From NCBI RefSeq assembly GCF_900215505.1, contig NZ_LT907844.1:4697078-4761077 (forward strand): a stretch of DNA of 64,000 bases. Direction: 5' to 3'. Positions 52,770 to 59,584 of the stretch are shown here, piece after piece. A program made the position numbers and the translations under genes. The DNA is from Cohaesibacter sp. ES.047 (lineage in GTDB: Bacteria; Pseudomonadota; Alphaproteobacteria; Rhizobiales; Cohaesibacteraceae). Positions within the stretch are counted from its first letter, which is position 1. Each line of letters starts with the position of its first letter. The notes under the pieces are model-generated. The model saw nothing but the letters and a program-made list of their open reading frames with translations. It was not told the origin of the DNA and made no database searches.

Positions 52770-54277
52770 GCCGCACACTCCCCTTGTACCGGGATCTCGC
52801 CCCGGTTGGCCCGCACCAGCGCCTCGGCCACTGGCGGGCAGACGCTGTTACCGCATTTCTCGATCTGGGTTGTTTTGCTCAAGCGCTTGCCGTTGTGATC
52901 GACATCGATCTTGTAATCATCAGGGAAGCCTTGCGCGCGATAGAGCTCGCGCGGGGTAAGCATCCGCATGCCGATATCGGCGATCACATAGGGCTCGCCG
53001 CCGATCTCGACGGTGACGAGGCCAAAGCGATCATTAGTGGTGATGGTGTGCAGTGGCTCGTTGGCCGATTGACCGACACCAGCTCCGTAATATTTGATCA
53101 GGAAGGCCCGCACCTCGGCAGCGTGGCCGCCGCCTGCCGTGATGGTCGAAACAGGCCGGTAAAGGCTACTCATGCGGCGAGTTGAGCCATGCATGGACAT
53201 GAGGTGCGAGCAGACCAATTGTGTCTGCGTGCCGCGCGTGGTGATCGTCGCGACAGGCTGATCGGCAGGCCGACCGATGACGCCGAGATTATGCTGCGCG
53301 CCATCGGCCACCACCGTATGCATCGGCTCATAGGCCGCGGTGTGAGGCTTGCCTGAGTTTCGCATGGTCATCAGATGTGGAACGACGAGCGCCTTCTCGC
53401 CACGGTGCGCTCCGGTCACTGTGCTGATGGGCCGGTTGATCGGTTCGTGCCTGCCGCCATGGGTCAGTGTCAGAATGAACGGCGCTTTTGCATCGATCAC
53501 ATAGCGCTGGATGCCGGCAGCAATCCGCTTCAGCGTGTTCTCGGCCAGCGGACGCTTGATGCCGAGCTTTCGGCCCTCTTCCTTGCTGAGAAAAATCGAA
53601 TGGCAGGGCTGCGACCAGTCGATCACATCATTGCCCGCAGTGCGCCATGGCTTCAGTTTACCGGCGATCACATCAGCGCTATCAGGCGCGCCGTGGCTGG
53701 GCGCAGGCCAGCGGATCTTTTTGCCATCGCGGCGCATGACGATAAACAGCCGCTTACGGATGGTCGGTGTGCCATAGTCGCAGGCGCGCAGAACCTTCCA
53801 TTCCAGCTTATAGCCCAGCTTCTCAAGCGCGGACTTCCAGAAGTCGAAATCTTCCCACGTGAGGAATTCCTCAACATTTTCCATGAAGATGCGTTTGGGG
53901 CGGCTGCGCCCGAGCTTCTGGCAAAATTCCACGATCACCCATGCCAGACCGCGCACGCGCTTGCTGGTCGGTTTGCCGCCGCGCGCACGGCTGAAATGGG
54001 TGCAATCCGGGCTGGCCCAGAGGTCATTCACCGGGCGGCCTTGCGTGTAGGATCGAATATCCAGCGCCCACACGTCAGAGGGCAAATGCAGCGTGTCCGG
54101 GTGATTGGCCGCATGCATGGCCAGCGCCAGCGGGCAATGGTTGATGGCTATCTCAGGCGACTTGCCTGTTGCCAGCTCAATGCCTGTTGACGCCCCGCCA
54201 CCACCGGCAAAGGAATCGATGAAGCCAATTGGTGGAAGGCCGGGGCCGGACTCGGTCTGGAATAGATCAAGCATCAC
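52766..54277 (-). CDS. DNA cytosine-5 methyltransferase
   Basis: A 503-residue C5 methyltransferase. Motif I is FIDSFAGGGGASTGIE (about 19-34). The catalytic Cys is Cys92 in SPDCTHFS, where most enzymes have PC. Motif VI is MENVEEF (Glu133-Asn134-Val135). A large target-recognition region follows, with repeats of the form VPHLMTMRNS...VCSHLMSMHGS. C-terminal motifs IX-X are TPRELYRAQGFPDDY and EKCGNSVCPPVAEALV. It probably protects phage DNA from host restriction. Confidence 0.93.
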   Translation of the reverse strand: MMLDLFQTESGPGLPPIGFIDSFAGGGGASTGIELATGKSPEIAINHCPLALAMHAANHPDTLHLPSDVWALDIRSYTQGRPVNDLWASPDCTHFSRARGGKPTSKRVRGLAWVIVEFCQKLGRSRPKRIFMENVEEFLTWEDFDFWKSALEKLGYKLEWKVLRACDYGTPTIRKRLFIVMRRDGKKIRWPAPSHGAPDSADVIAGKLKPWRTAGNDVIDWSQPCHSIFLSKEEGRKLGIKRPLAENTLKRIAAGIQRYVIDAKAPFILTLTHGGRHEPINRPISTVTGAHRGEKALVVPHLMTMRNSGKPHTAAYEPMHTVVADGAQHNLGVIGRPADQPVATITTRGTQTQLVCSHLMSMHGSTRRMSSLYRPVSTITAGGGHAAEVRAFLIKYYGAGVGQSANEPLHTITTNDRFGLVTVEIGGEPYVIADIGMRMLTPRELYRAQGFPDDYKIDVDHNGKRLSKTTQIEKCGNSVCPPVAEALVRANRGEIPVQGECAA

Positions 54278-54492
54278 TCTGCCCCCTCGCCGCGCTGCAG
54301 AGCCTCAACAGCGGCTCCGATTTTTTCATGCAGCTCGATCAGCTCGCTCGGCGAGACCGTGCTAAAGCGCGGATCGGGGATTTGGAACGGACCGCACACG
54401 CGAAAATGGACTTGCCCGGAGGCAGGATCGCGCAGCGGCGAGACCGAAATGGGTGGCTTGAATGACGTGGAAAAATTGTGGTGACGCTTCAT
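54274..54492 (-). CDS. Small hypothetical protein
   Basis: A 72-residue protein from ATG 54492 (GGAGG upstream), MKRHHNFSTSFKPPISVSPL... FSTVSPSELIELHEKIGAAVEALQRG. It overlaps the cytosine methyltransferase start. The upstream frame extension runs into dispersed element G and is rejected. Family unknown. Confidence 0.65.
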   Translation of the reverse strand: MKRHHNFSTSFKPPISVSPLRDPASGQVHFRVCGPFQIPDPRFSTVSPSELIELHEKIGAAVEALQRGEGAE

Positions 54493-54525
54493 TGAACGGC
54501 CTCCATCACAAGCAAAATTCGTTGA

Positions 54526-54592
54526 CGCTCTCGCCATTTGCTCCGCAATTGGCTTGCGCTAGCGACGACTTCGGCCGCCATGCAGCCTTGTC
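54526..54592 (-). repeat. Dispersed palindromic element, copy G
   Basis: Minus strand: GACAAGGCTGCATGGCGGCC, then GCCAATTGCGGAGCAAATGG and CGAGAGCG. It fills the gap between the stop of the 54595 gene and the ribosome binding site of the next. Confidence 0.75.
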
Positions 54593-54594
54593 TG

Positions 54595-55272
54595 TTACGC
54601 CGCATGGTGTGCCTCCTGAACGATGTGCCGGCCTGACACGCGCTTCTGTCGCTGGAGATGCGCCTGCGCCGCGCGGCGGACGGTCTTTTTGTCGACGCCC
54701 AGGGCCTCGACCACATCAGCCTGCGAAAAACCTTCCTCGTGCACCAACCGCCCGAGGAACAACCGAAACAGATGCTTGTGGTGCGACCGCTCACCATGAT
54801 AGATCGCCAGCGGTGTTTCCTCCTCGTCATGCGCCAGCGCGCAGAGACAGGTGAGATAGGCAGAGGGAAGCTCCGGCAAGGGCGGATCAATGGGACAGTC
54901 CCGCGCGCCGCCATAGCTGCTGATCATGACCAGAGCATTCGGCGCGGTCGCCTGAATGATCGCGGCGATTGCGCCGCCCGTCATGCCCCAGCGGTTGGCC
55001 AGGTGCCATGCCACTGCACCGCGCGCCGGTCGCGCCTCTTTCGATCTGTGAAAGCCATTGACATCGACGCCTTCCGCATCGCAAGCCCACGTGATCAAGG
55101 CCTGAATGTTTTCCTCCAAACAAACAAACCAATCCGGCAGCATCGGACGAGGCTTGGGGCCATAGCCGCAGATTGCCGCTATATCAGCAGCCGCAAGGTG
55201 ATAATCCGCCGCAATGCGCTTGAGGCTGTTGCCGTGCCGGAAATGCCGCTGCCTGATTCGTTCCTTGTCCAT
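54595..55272 (-). CDS. Hypothetical protein with helix-turn-helix C-terminus
   Basis: A 225-residue protein from ATG 55272 (GAGGAGG upstream). It has an N-terminal HTH-like stretch (NSLKRIAADYHLAAADIAAI) and a clear C-terminal one (FSQADVVEALGVDKKTVRRAAQAHL). Between them lies CLCALAHDEEETPLAIYHGERSHH. It may be a phage regulator. The start overlaps the previous stop (TGATG). Confidence 0.68.
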   Translation of the reverse strand: MDKERIRQRHFRHGNSLKRIAADYHLAAADIAAICGYGPKPRPMLPDWFVCLEENIQALITWACDAEGVDVNGFHRSKEARPARGAVAWHLANRWGMTGGAIAAIIQATAPNALVMISSYGGARDCPIDPPLPELPSAYLTCLCALAHDEEETPLAIYHGERSHHKHLFRLFLGRLVHEEGFSQADVVEALGVDKKTVRRAAQAHLQRQKRVSGRHIVQEAHHAA

Positions 55273-55751
55273 CACGCGCCCTCCTCGATTTGTTTGACCC
55301 GCTGTTTCATGCCAACCAGCACCTGCAGCGCGTCGTCGATCTCCTTGCGCAGGCGGTGCGCGCGGCATTCGTCTGGCGTAATCTCACCGTCATCGGCCAG
55401 ACATTCGCCAATGTGGTGCGTGACTTCGCCCACTTCCTTGAACATCGCAGCCAGCTGCTGGTTGATGTCGCCGTCCCAGCGCCCGTCGGGCAGCTTGACC
55501 ACCTCGAAGCCCAGCGCCTGCACCAGCGCCCGGCTGACCACCGGCTCGCCGATGTCCTTTTCCAGATCGGCGATCACATCAGCGGGCATCCAGTCGCGCC
55601 CGTCCGGCGCGCCATAGCGCCCGATGTGGGCTTGGCTGACCCGCGAAAGGTCGGCGGCGCATTCGATGCCGCCGCATGTCTTGATCAAGGCGCGGCACCG
55701 ATGCCGCAGGCGCAGGTAAAAGTCGGCGGCATATTGGCGGGCCTCGGTCAT
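55272..55751 (-). CDS. Phage regulatory protein, CII-like
   Basis: A 159-residue protein from ATG 55751 (GGGAG upstream). It has a helix-turn-helix region (HRCRALIKTCGGIECAADLSRVSQAHIGRY) and a helical C-terminus (RLRKEIDDALQVLVGMKQRV) reminiscent of phage CII-type regulators. It is first in the leftward cluster next to the immunity region, a fitting place for an early activator. Confidence 0.62.
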   Translation of the reverse strand: MTEARQYAADFYLRLRHRCRALIKTCGGIECAADLSRVSQAHIGRYGAPDGRDWMPADVIADLEKDIGEPVVSRALVQALGFEVVKLPDGRWDGDINQQLAAMFKEVGEVTHHIGECLADDGEITPDECRAHRLRKEIDDALQVLVGMKQRVKQIEEGA

Positions 55752-55846
55752 GAGAAATTTCTCCCGTCTTTCTCGGTGACAGGCAGTGGGCAGTCTTGAG
55801 AGACTGCCCGGCAGGAAAGCAATCCAGAAATCAGGAGGCGAGAAAG

Positions 55847-56155
55847 ATGACAAAAGACAAGGCGCGAAAGCGCCGACGTCGACGGCCAGTACGAGCAAGG
55901 GGCGAAGCCCCGCCGCTCATTGTGCGAAAGCCAATTGCGCAGCAAATGGCGAAAGCGCCCACAGCGGGCAACAAGAGCGTCCATGCGCAGCAAATGACGA
56001 AAGCGGGCAAGACTGCCCTCCCCGAGAATCCGACTGAGGTCAGAGCGAAGGCGCGCGAAATCGGTGAGATGCTCGCACGGGAGCATGAGGCGCGGGTCAG
56101 GCAGCATCACCGGCCTCCTGATTGCGGAAATATGCCTGAAACGACTGGAACGTGA
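55847..56155 (+). CDS. Small basic protein built largely from a dispersed element
   Basis: A 102-residue frame from ATG 55847 with AGGAGG eight bases upstream. The N-terminal ~50 residues (DKARKRRRRRPVRARGEAPP...) are encoded by element C and share ARGEAPPL..RKPI.QQMAKA with the HNH protein tail. The C-terminal ~20 codons overlap the Cro-like gene antisense. The ribosome binding site argues it is expressed; it may also be an accident of the element. Confidence 0.45.
   Translation: MTKDKARKRRRRRPVRARGEAPPLIVRKPIAQQMAKAPTAGNKSVHAQQMTKAGKTALPENPTEVRAKAREIGEMLAREHEARVRQHHRPPDCGNMPETTGT
55856..55979 (+). repeat. Dispersed palindromic element, copy C (translated)
   Basis: GACAAGGCGCGAAAGCGCC, GTCGAC, then GGGGCGAAGCCCC, a CGCTCA...GCG hairpin, GCCAATTGCGCAGCAAATGG, CGAAAGCG. 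A partial second copy of the last module follows at 55985-56007. The central ~85 bp closely match copy E. Confidence 0.85.
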
Positions 56156-56330
56156 TTGCCCCGCAGCTCAAATGTTCAACAGCGTTAATCATCTCCGCTG
56201 GAGGCCATCTGTCGTCTTTGAGTATCCGCGAGATTGTTGAGGCGGCGCAACCGAGTGCATCTGCAGCTTCGATCTGCTTCCACTTTTTCAAGTCCATAAA
56301 GACCTGTAGAGGGTGCCCACTGTCGCACAT
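56097..56330 (-). CDS. Cro-like repressor
   Basis: A 77-residue DNA-binding protein from ATG 56330, chosen because GGAG sits seven bases upstream; starts further out lack one. The HTH is WKQIEAADALGCAASTISRILKDDRWP. It diverges from the S24 repressor across an operator region, the classic cI/cro switch layout, and probably favours the lytic programme. Confidence 0.8.
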   Translation of the reverse strand: MCDSGHPLQVFMDLKKWKQIEAADALGCAASTISRILKDDRWPPAEMINAVEHLSCGAITFQSFQAYFRNQEAGDAA

Positions 56331-56385
56331 TTTGCTCTCCGAAATTTGCATTGCAATTTCCATAAAGAGCATTTGCGCACATTAA

Positions 56386-56407
56386 TTGCAATATTGCAAG
56401 AATGCAA
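56386..56407. promoter_or_regulatory. Operators between cro-like and repressor genes
   Basis: Two overlapping sites of the form TTGCA-N4-TGCAA: TTGCAATATTGCAA (56386-56399) and TTGCAAGAATGCAA (56394-56407). Further half sites occur at 56345-56356 (TTGCATTGCAA). The same motif recurs before the early operon at 58143 and 58190. They are the likely binding sites of the S24 repressor and Cro-like protein. Confidence 0.7.
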
Positions 56408-56471
56408 AAAGGCTTTTTTGTGCATAATCGCAATCGACAGCAATAAAGTAAGGTCACAAAGGCAAGACGCC

Positions 56472-57251
56472 ATGAGCAACCTGACTAGAAGAAAACTCGA
56501 ATTGGCGATGAGAATAACCGGCTTGAAGGCGTCCCCTCTCGGACCCTTTGCCGGAGTTGCGGCAAGCACCTTTTCCCGCTACCTGGCCGGGTCGGCCGAT
56601 TCCGAAATCAAGCAGAGCACAATGGAGAAGCTTGAGGAGGCCATGCGCACTCATATCCAGTCCGGCAAAGCCTCACCTGAGCAGATTACCCTTTATCAGG
56701 AGGAGTATTTGCCCTTGGTGCCGGGCAGCAAGATGCCGGATATCGCAGGCCCAGAGCAAGAAGTCGCCTATGCGGCCAGCATTCCGCCCCGCCCACTTGA
56801 GAGCTTTCATTCAGGGCCCATGGATATCGAGGTGCGCGGCACGGCCATGGGTGGCCTGATCGGTGCGATGCAAATCACCTCGGAAACAGTTGAGTTCGTG
56901 CGCCGCCCGCCCAGCTTGATGACCGCAAAGAATGCCTTTGCCATCTATGTGCGAGGCGACTCTATGGTGCCCCAGCACAACCCCGGCGAATTGCGCTTTG
57001 TTCATCCTGACCGGCCCGCAGCACCAGGAGACAGCGTGATCATCGAGACCTACAATCCGGCCACGAAAGAAAAAGAAGCCTTTATCAAGATATTTCAGCG
57101 CCGGGACGGCAATCGGATCATCTGCAAACAACACAACCCGGAGGCCACCATCGAATATATTATCCCCGATGGCCCCGCTCCTGAGAAAACCGACAAATAT
57201 GCCGTCAACGTCTGGAAAGTGCTAACAATGAATGAGCTTCTAGGATATTAG
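56472..57251 (+). CDS. Phage repressor with S24 (LexA-like) peptidase domain
   Basis: A 259-residue CI-type repressor. The N-terminal DNA-binding region is helical (MRITGLKASPLGPFAGVAASTFSRYLAG). The C-terminal S24 domain has Ser164 in RGDSMVPQHNPGELRFV and Lys206 in AFIKIFQRR, the Ser-Lys dyad of self-cleaving repressors. Induction by RecA-triggered cleavage is expected from the family. Operators lie directly upstream. Confidence 0.9.
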   Translation: MSNLTRRKLELAMRITGLKASPLGPFAGVAASTFSRYLAGSADSEIKQSTMEKLEEAMRTHIQSGKASPEQITLYQEEYLPLVPGSKMPDIAGPEQEVAYAASIPPRPLESFHSGPMDIEVRGTAMGGLIGAMQITSETVEFVRRPPSLMTAKNAFAIYVRGDSMVPQHNPGELRFVHPDRPAAPGDSVIIETYNPATKEKEAFIKIFQRRDGNRIICKQHNPEATIEYIIPDGPAPEKTDKYAVNVWKVLTMNELLGY

Positions 57252-57287
57252 ACACGAAGAGCACATCCACTAGAGATAACAACCATA

Positions 57288-57309
57288 AAAGCCCGCTCAC
57301 GCGGGCTTT
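57288..57309 (+). terminator. Repressor terminator
   Basis: AAAGCCCGC and GCGGGCTTT pair perfectly around TCAC, 36 bp after the repressor stop, with a T-rich tail (GTCGTTTC). Confidence 0.85.
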
Positions 57310-57335
57310 GTCGTTTCATCTTTGAACAAAAATGA

Positions 57336-57626
57336 TTATTGCACCGTCTCTTCAACAATCGTTTTTCTTCCCCGAGACACCAGCGCCAGGACTCCCGTTA
57401 TCACTGATCCAATGGCCCATAGAATCAGCACCATGCCGATCCCTACCGCTGAACCGATAGCATGGCCTGCCTCCTCTGCCGCCCCTACCGGTTTCAACTC
57501 GCTCAAAGCATCCGCCCCTGCGACAAGCCACAGCAGCATGATCAAATTAAACACAATGAAAAGGGTCAAAAATACCCAACCGAAAAAACCCCTCTTTCTC
57601 ACTTCTTTTCTGATTATTGTCGTCAC
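57336..57626 (-). CDS. Small membrane protein next to repressor
   Basis: A 96-residue protein with two membrane helices (about 16-37 and 58-84), basic N-terminus (MTTIIRKEVRKRGFFGWVF). It is convergent with the repressor, a common place for genes expressed in the lysogen such as superinfection exclusion factors. No family is recognised. Confidence 0.62.
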   Translation of the reverse strand: MTTIIRKEVRKRGFFGWVFLTLFIVFNLIMLLWLVAGADALSELKPVGAAEEAGHAIGSAVGIGMVLILWAIGSVITGVLALVSRGRKTIVEETVQ

Positions 57627-57668
57627 GGCAACCTCCCAAATTATCCGCCATTGCGGCGATTAATAAAC

Positions 57669-58007
57669 CTAAAACTCAAAATCTGGCGTACTTTTTGCCG
57701 CCTCTATTTCCATATCAATGCAAGACTGCAACAACTGATACGACCCCCTACCTCCAAAAGTCGCCACTTGATTGCAATGCCGTTTGGCAGATTGCGGGTA
57801 GTCCTCCCATCCGGCCTTCAAACCATTATAGGCGCTCTGCTCGATCTTCAGGCATGATTTATCCAACATCGCTGAATACTCCCCACCGAACGACGCAACC
57901 TCTTTGCAGTGCCCTTTAGGGTCATAGCGGGGTAATCCTTGCGCAGACGCATTGCCCACGACCGAAAGCACAAGCGCGATAGCCGCAAGGCTAATCAGTT
58001 TTTTCAC
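57669..58007 (-). CDS. Exported protein with two Cys repeats, possible lysogenic conversion gene
   Basis: A 112-residue protein with a GTG start at 58007, supported by GGAGG. A signal peptide (residues 1-22, ending GNASAQG) is followed by two repeats of about 45 residues: GHCKEVASFGGEYSAMLDKSC and RHCNQVATFGGRGSYQLLQSC. Each keeps a Cys pair and VA(S/T)FGG. It is likely periplasmic and disulphide-bonded, function unknown. Its place beside the repressor suggests expression in the lysogen. Confidence 0.75.
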   Translation of the reverse strand: MKKLISLAAIALVLSVVGNASAQGLPRYDPKGHCKEVASFGGEYSAMLDKSCLKIEQSAYNGLKAGWEDYPQSAKRHCNQVATFGGRGSYQLLQSCIDMEIEAAKSTPDFEF

Positions 58008-58142
58008 GTTAATCCTCCACAAGTTCTTGAGCCACCCGCACGCCACAGCTGAGTGCTCATACCAGTCAAGACCACCGTGGGTAGAATTTCAAACAAAAAA
58101 TTGAACGTCAAAACAACAGTTTACAACAAACTTAACCATTGT

Positions 58143-58203
58143 TTGCATTTTTGCACTTTTCAAAATAGCTTTTTTGCGCAATTATGCTATTGCATTTTTG
58201 CAA
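58143..58203 (+). promoter_or_regulatory. Operators of the rightward early operon
   Basis: TTGCATTTTTGCAC (58143-58156) and TTGCATTTTTGCAA (58190-58203) share the TTGCA-N4-TGCAA form with the sites at 56386. They flank an AT-rich promoter-like stretch just upstream of the first plus-strand early gene, so the repressor probably silences this operon too. Confidence 0.68.
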
Positions 58204-58218
58204 TTTGAGGCTTTACCC

Positions 58219-58722
58219 ATGACCACTCTTAACCACCCAGCCATGCCCCGACAAGCAAGAACCATCACCGAACAGACCGGGTGGAAACGCCCACATCCAA
58301 AAGCGCTTTGCCAAGACTTTGATGTCCGCACGCAGATCCATGAGTATGACTTCGATAGTTCGGACATGAACTTTCAGGCCTATTGCCGGTCTCGCGGACT
58401 GGCTTGCCGCTTTGGAAAACTGGGCAGTGAACGGCGCGCCTTTATGGACGACCACGCTGGCACCAAAGACCAGTTTATGCGGCTGGAATGCGTAAATTTC
58501 GCAGAAGAACAACCCGACGGCAGTCGGCACAAATATTCCGACAAGCATAAAGAAACCTTCTGGACCATCCACCTTTCAAACAAAGGTGCGCTGCAAGACG
58601 CTTGGGAACTCTACCAGAGCGAACTTCGCAGCAAAGACAAAGTTATCGTGACGCGCCCCAAATTGGGGCAGCAAGCCTTTGACTTTGCCCCCGCCTCTAG
58701 CCAGCAGTTTTCACTTTTGTAG
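58219..58722 (+). CDS. First early gene, function unknown
   Basis: A 167-residue protein from ATG 58219 (GAGG upstream). Soluble, mixed composition (MTTLNHPAMPRQARTITEQTG... DFDSSDMNFQAYCRSRGLACRFGKLGSERR) with a C-terminal FDFAPASSQQFSLL. No family is recognised. It opens the rightward early operon under operator control. Confidence 0.7.
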   Translation: MTTLNHPAMPRQARTITEQTGWKRPHPKALCQDFDVRTQIHEYDFDSSDMNFQAYCRSRGLACRFGKLGSERRAFMDDHAGTKDQFMRLECVNFAEEQPDGSRHKYSDKHKETFWTIHLSNKGALQDAWELYQSELRSKDKVIVTRPKLGQQAFDFAPASSQQFSLL

Positions 58723-58734
58723 CAGGAGCCACCC

Positions 58735-58920
58735 ATGACCGCACTTTACCTCCCTGCCAGACCGGACTGGCCGCACCGCCAGCGCATCGCGATCGAGCAG
58801 ATGCGCGACAAGGCCTCCCAACCGGTCTCGCAAGTCCTGCGCTACATCGCCGAGACTGTCGCCATCGCCGCCAGCACCGCCGCCATCACCCTTTCCCTAC
58901 TTTTGATTTTTGGATCCTGA
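58735..58920 (+). CDS. Small membrane protein
   Basis: A 61-residue protein with a basic N-terminus and a C-terminal membrane helix (about 40-60: ETVAIAASTAAITLSLLLIF). AGGAG precedes the ATG. Its stop codon lies in the arm of a strong hairpin. Function unknown. Confidence 0.6.
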   Translation: MTALYLPARPDWPHRQRIAIEQMRDKASQPVSQVLRYIAETVAIAASTAAITLSLLLIFGS

Positions 58921-58947
58921 CGTCGGCGGCCATCGCCGCCGACGTCA
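58918..58947 (+). other. Perfect 13-bp hairpin between early genes
   Basis: TGACGTCGGCGGC and GCCGCCGACGTCA pair around CATC, starting at the stop codon of the preceding gene. No T-run follows, so mRNA stabilisation or processing is likelier than termination. A similar smaller hairpin (GGGCGGC/GCCGCCC) lies near 60589 in the same operon. Confidence 0.7.
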
Positions 58948-58978
58948 GCTTACAACCCCAACCCGCGCAGAGGCAGCT

Positions 58979-59197
58979 ATGTGCAATTGCATTGAAACAG
59001 TGAATGAACAACTTGCCGAGAGAAACACAGTTCTCTCACAAGCATTTTTTTTCAGAGAAAACCCAAATCCGGGCCTGATGCTCGAAACCAAACGCATTGA
59101 AATTGTCCGCGGCAAGCCAAAGGCAATTTCAGTGTTTCCGAGCTATTGCCCGTTCTGTGGTGAAAAATATCCAAAGAAAGAGGAGCAGGCATCATGA
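58979..59197 (+). CDS. Small zinc-ribbon-like protein
   Basis: A 72-residue protein starting MCNCIETVNEQLAERN and ending with YCPFCGEKYPKKEEQ, so CNC and CPFC pairs could bind zinc. GAGG lies upstream. It overlaps the next gene (ATGA). This pattern is common in small phage early proteins of unknown role. Confidence 0.68.
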   Translation: MCNCIETVNEQLAERNTVLSQAFFFRENPNPGLMLETKRIEIVRGKPKAISVFPSYCPFCGEKYPKKEEQAS

Positions 59198-59556
59198 CCA
59201 ACGAACCACCGATCCTGCGCCAATTCGGCCAATTCATGCAGAGCCTTGAGGATGGACAATTCCATCAAGACTGCTCGGACACCTTGACCGAAATCCGCGA
59301 AAAACTGACCGACTACATGCTCGATCACGGCGGCGAGCCATCGGCCACGCTGACCATCAAGTTCAAGCTGAAGATGGAAAAGGGCACCCTGTCGGTCCGG
59401 CCATCGCTCGACAAGTCACTGCCCAAGGCCCCGCGTGGCACGTCGATGCTTTATGTCACCGAGAAGGGGCTGACCCCTCTCAATCCCAAACAGATGGACA
59501 TGTTCCGCGGCAAACCAAAAGAGGTGCCCGATTCCAGCGACGTGAAGACCATCTAA
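59194..59556 (+). CDS. Conserved-type phage early protein
   Basis: A 120-residue soluble protein (MTNEPPILRQFGQFMQSLEDGQ... ATLTIKFKLKMEKGTLSVRPSL... GLTPLNPKQMDMF). It precedes the DUF2303 gene, and the two probably work in the same replication or recombination step. No named domain is recognised. Confidence 0.7.
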   Translation: MTNEPPILRQFGQFMQSLEDGQFHQDCSDTLTEIREKLTDYMLDHGGEPSATLTIKFKLKMEKGTLSVRPSLDKSLPKAPRGTSMLYVTEKGLTPLNPKQMDMFRGKPKEVPDSSDVKTI

Positions 59557-59584
59557 TTCAACCCCTTATCGAACAGGCGACATC

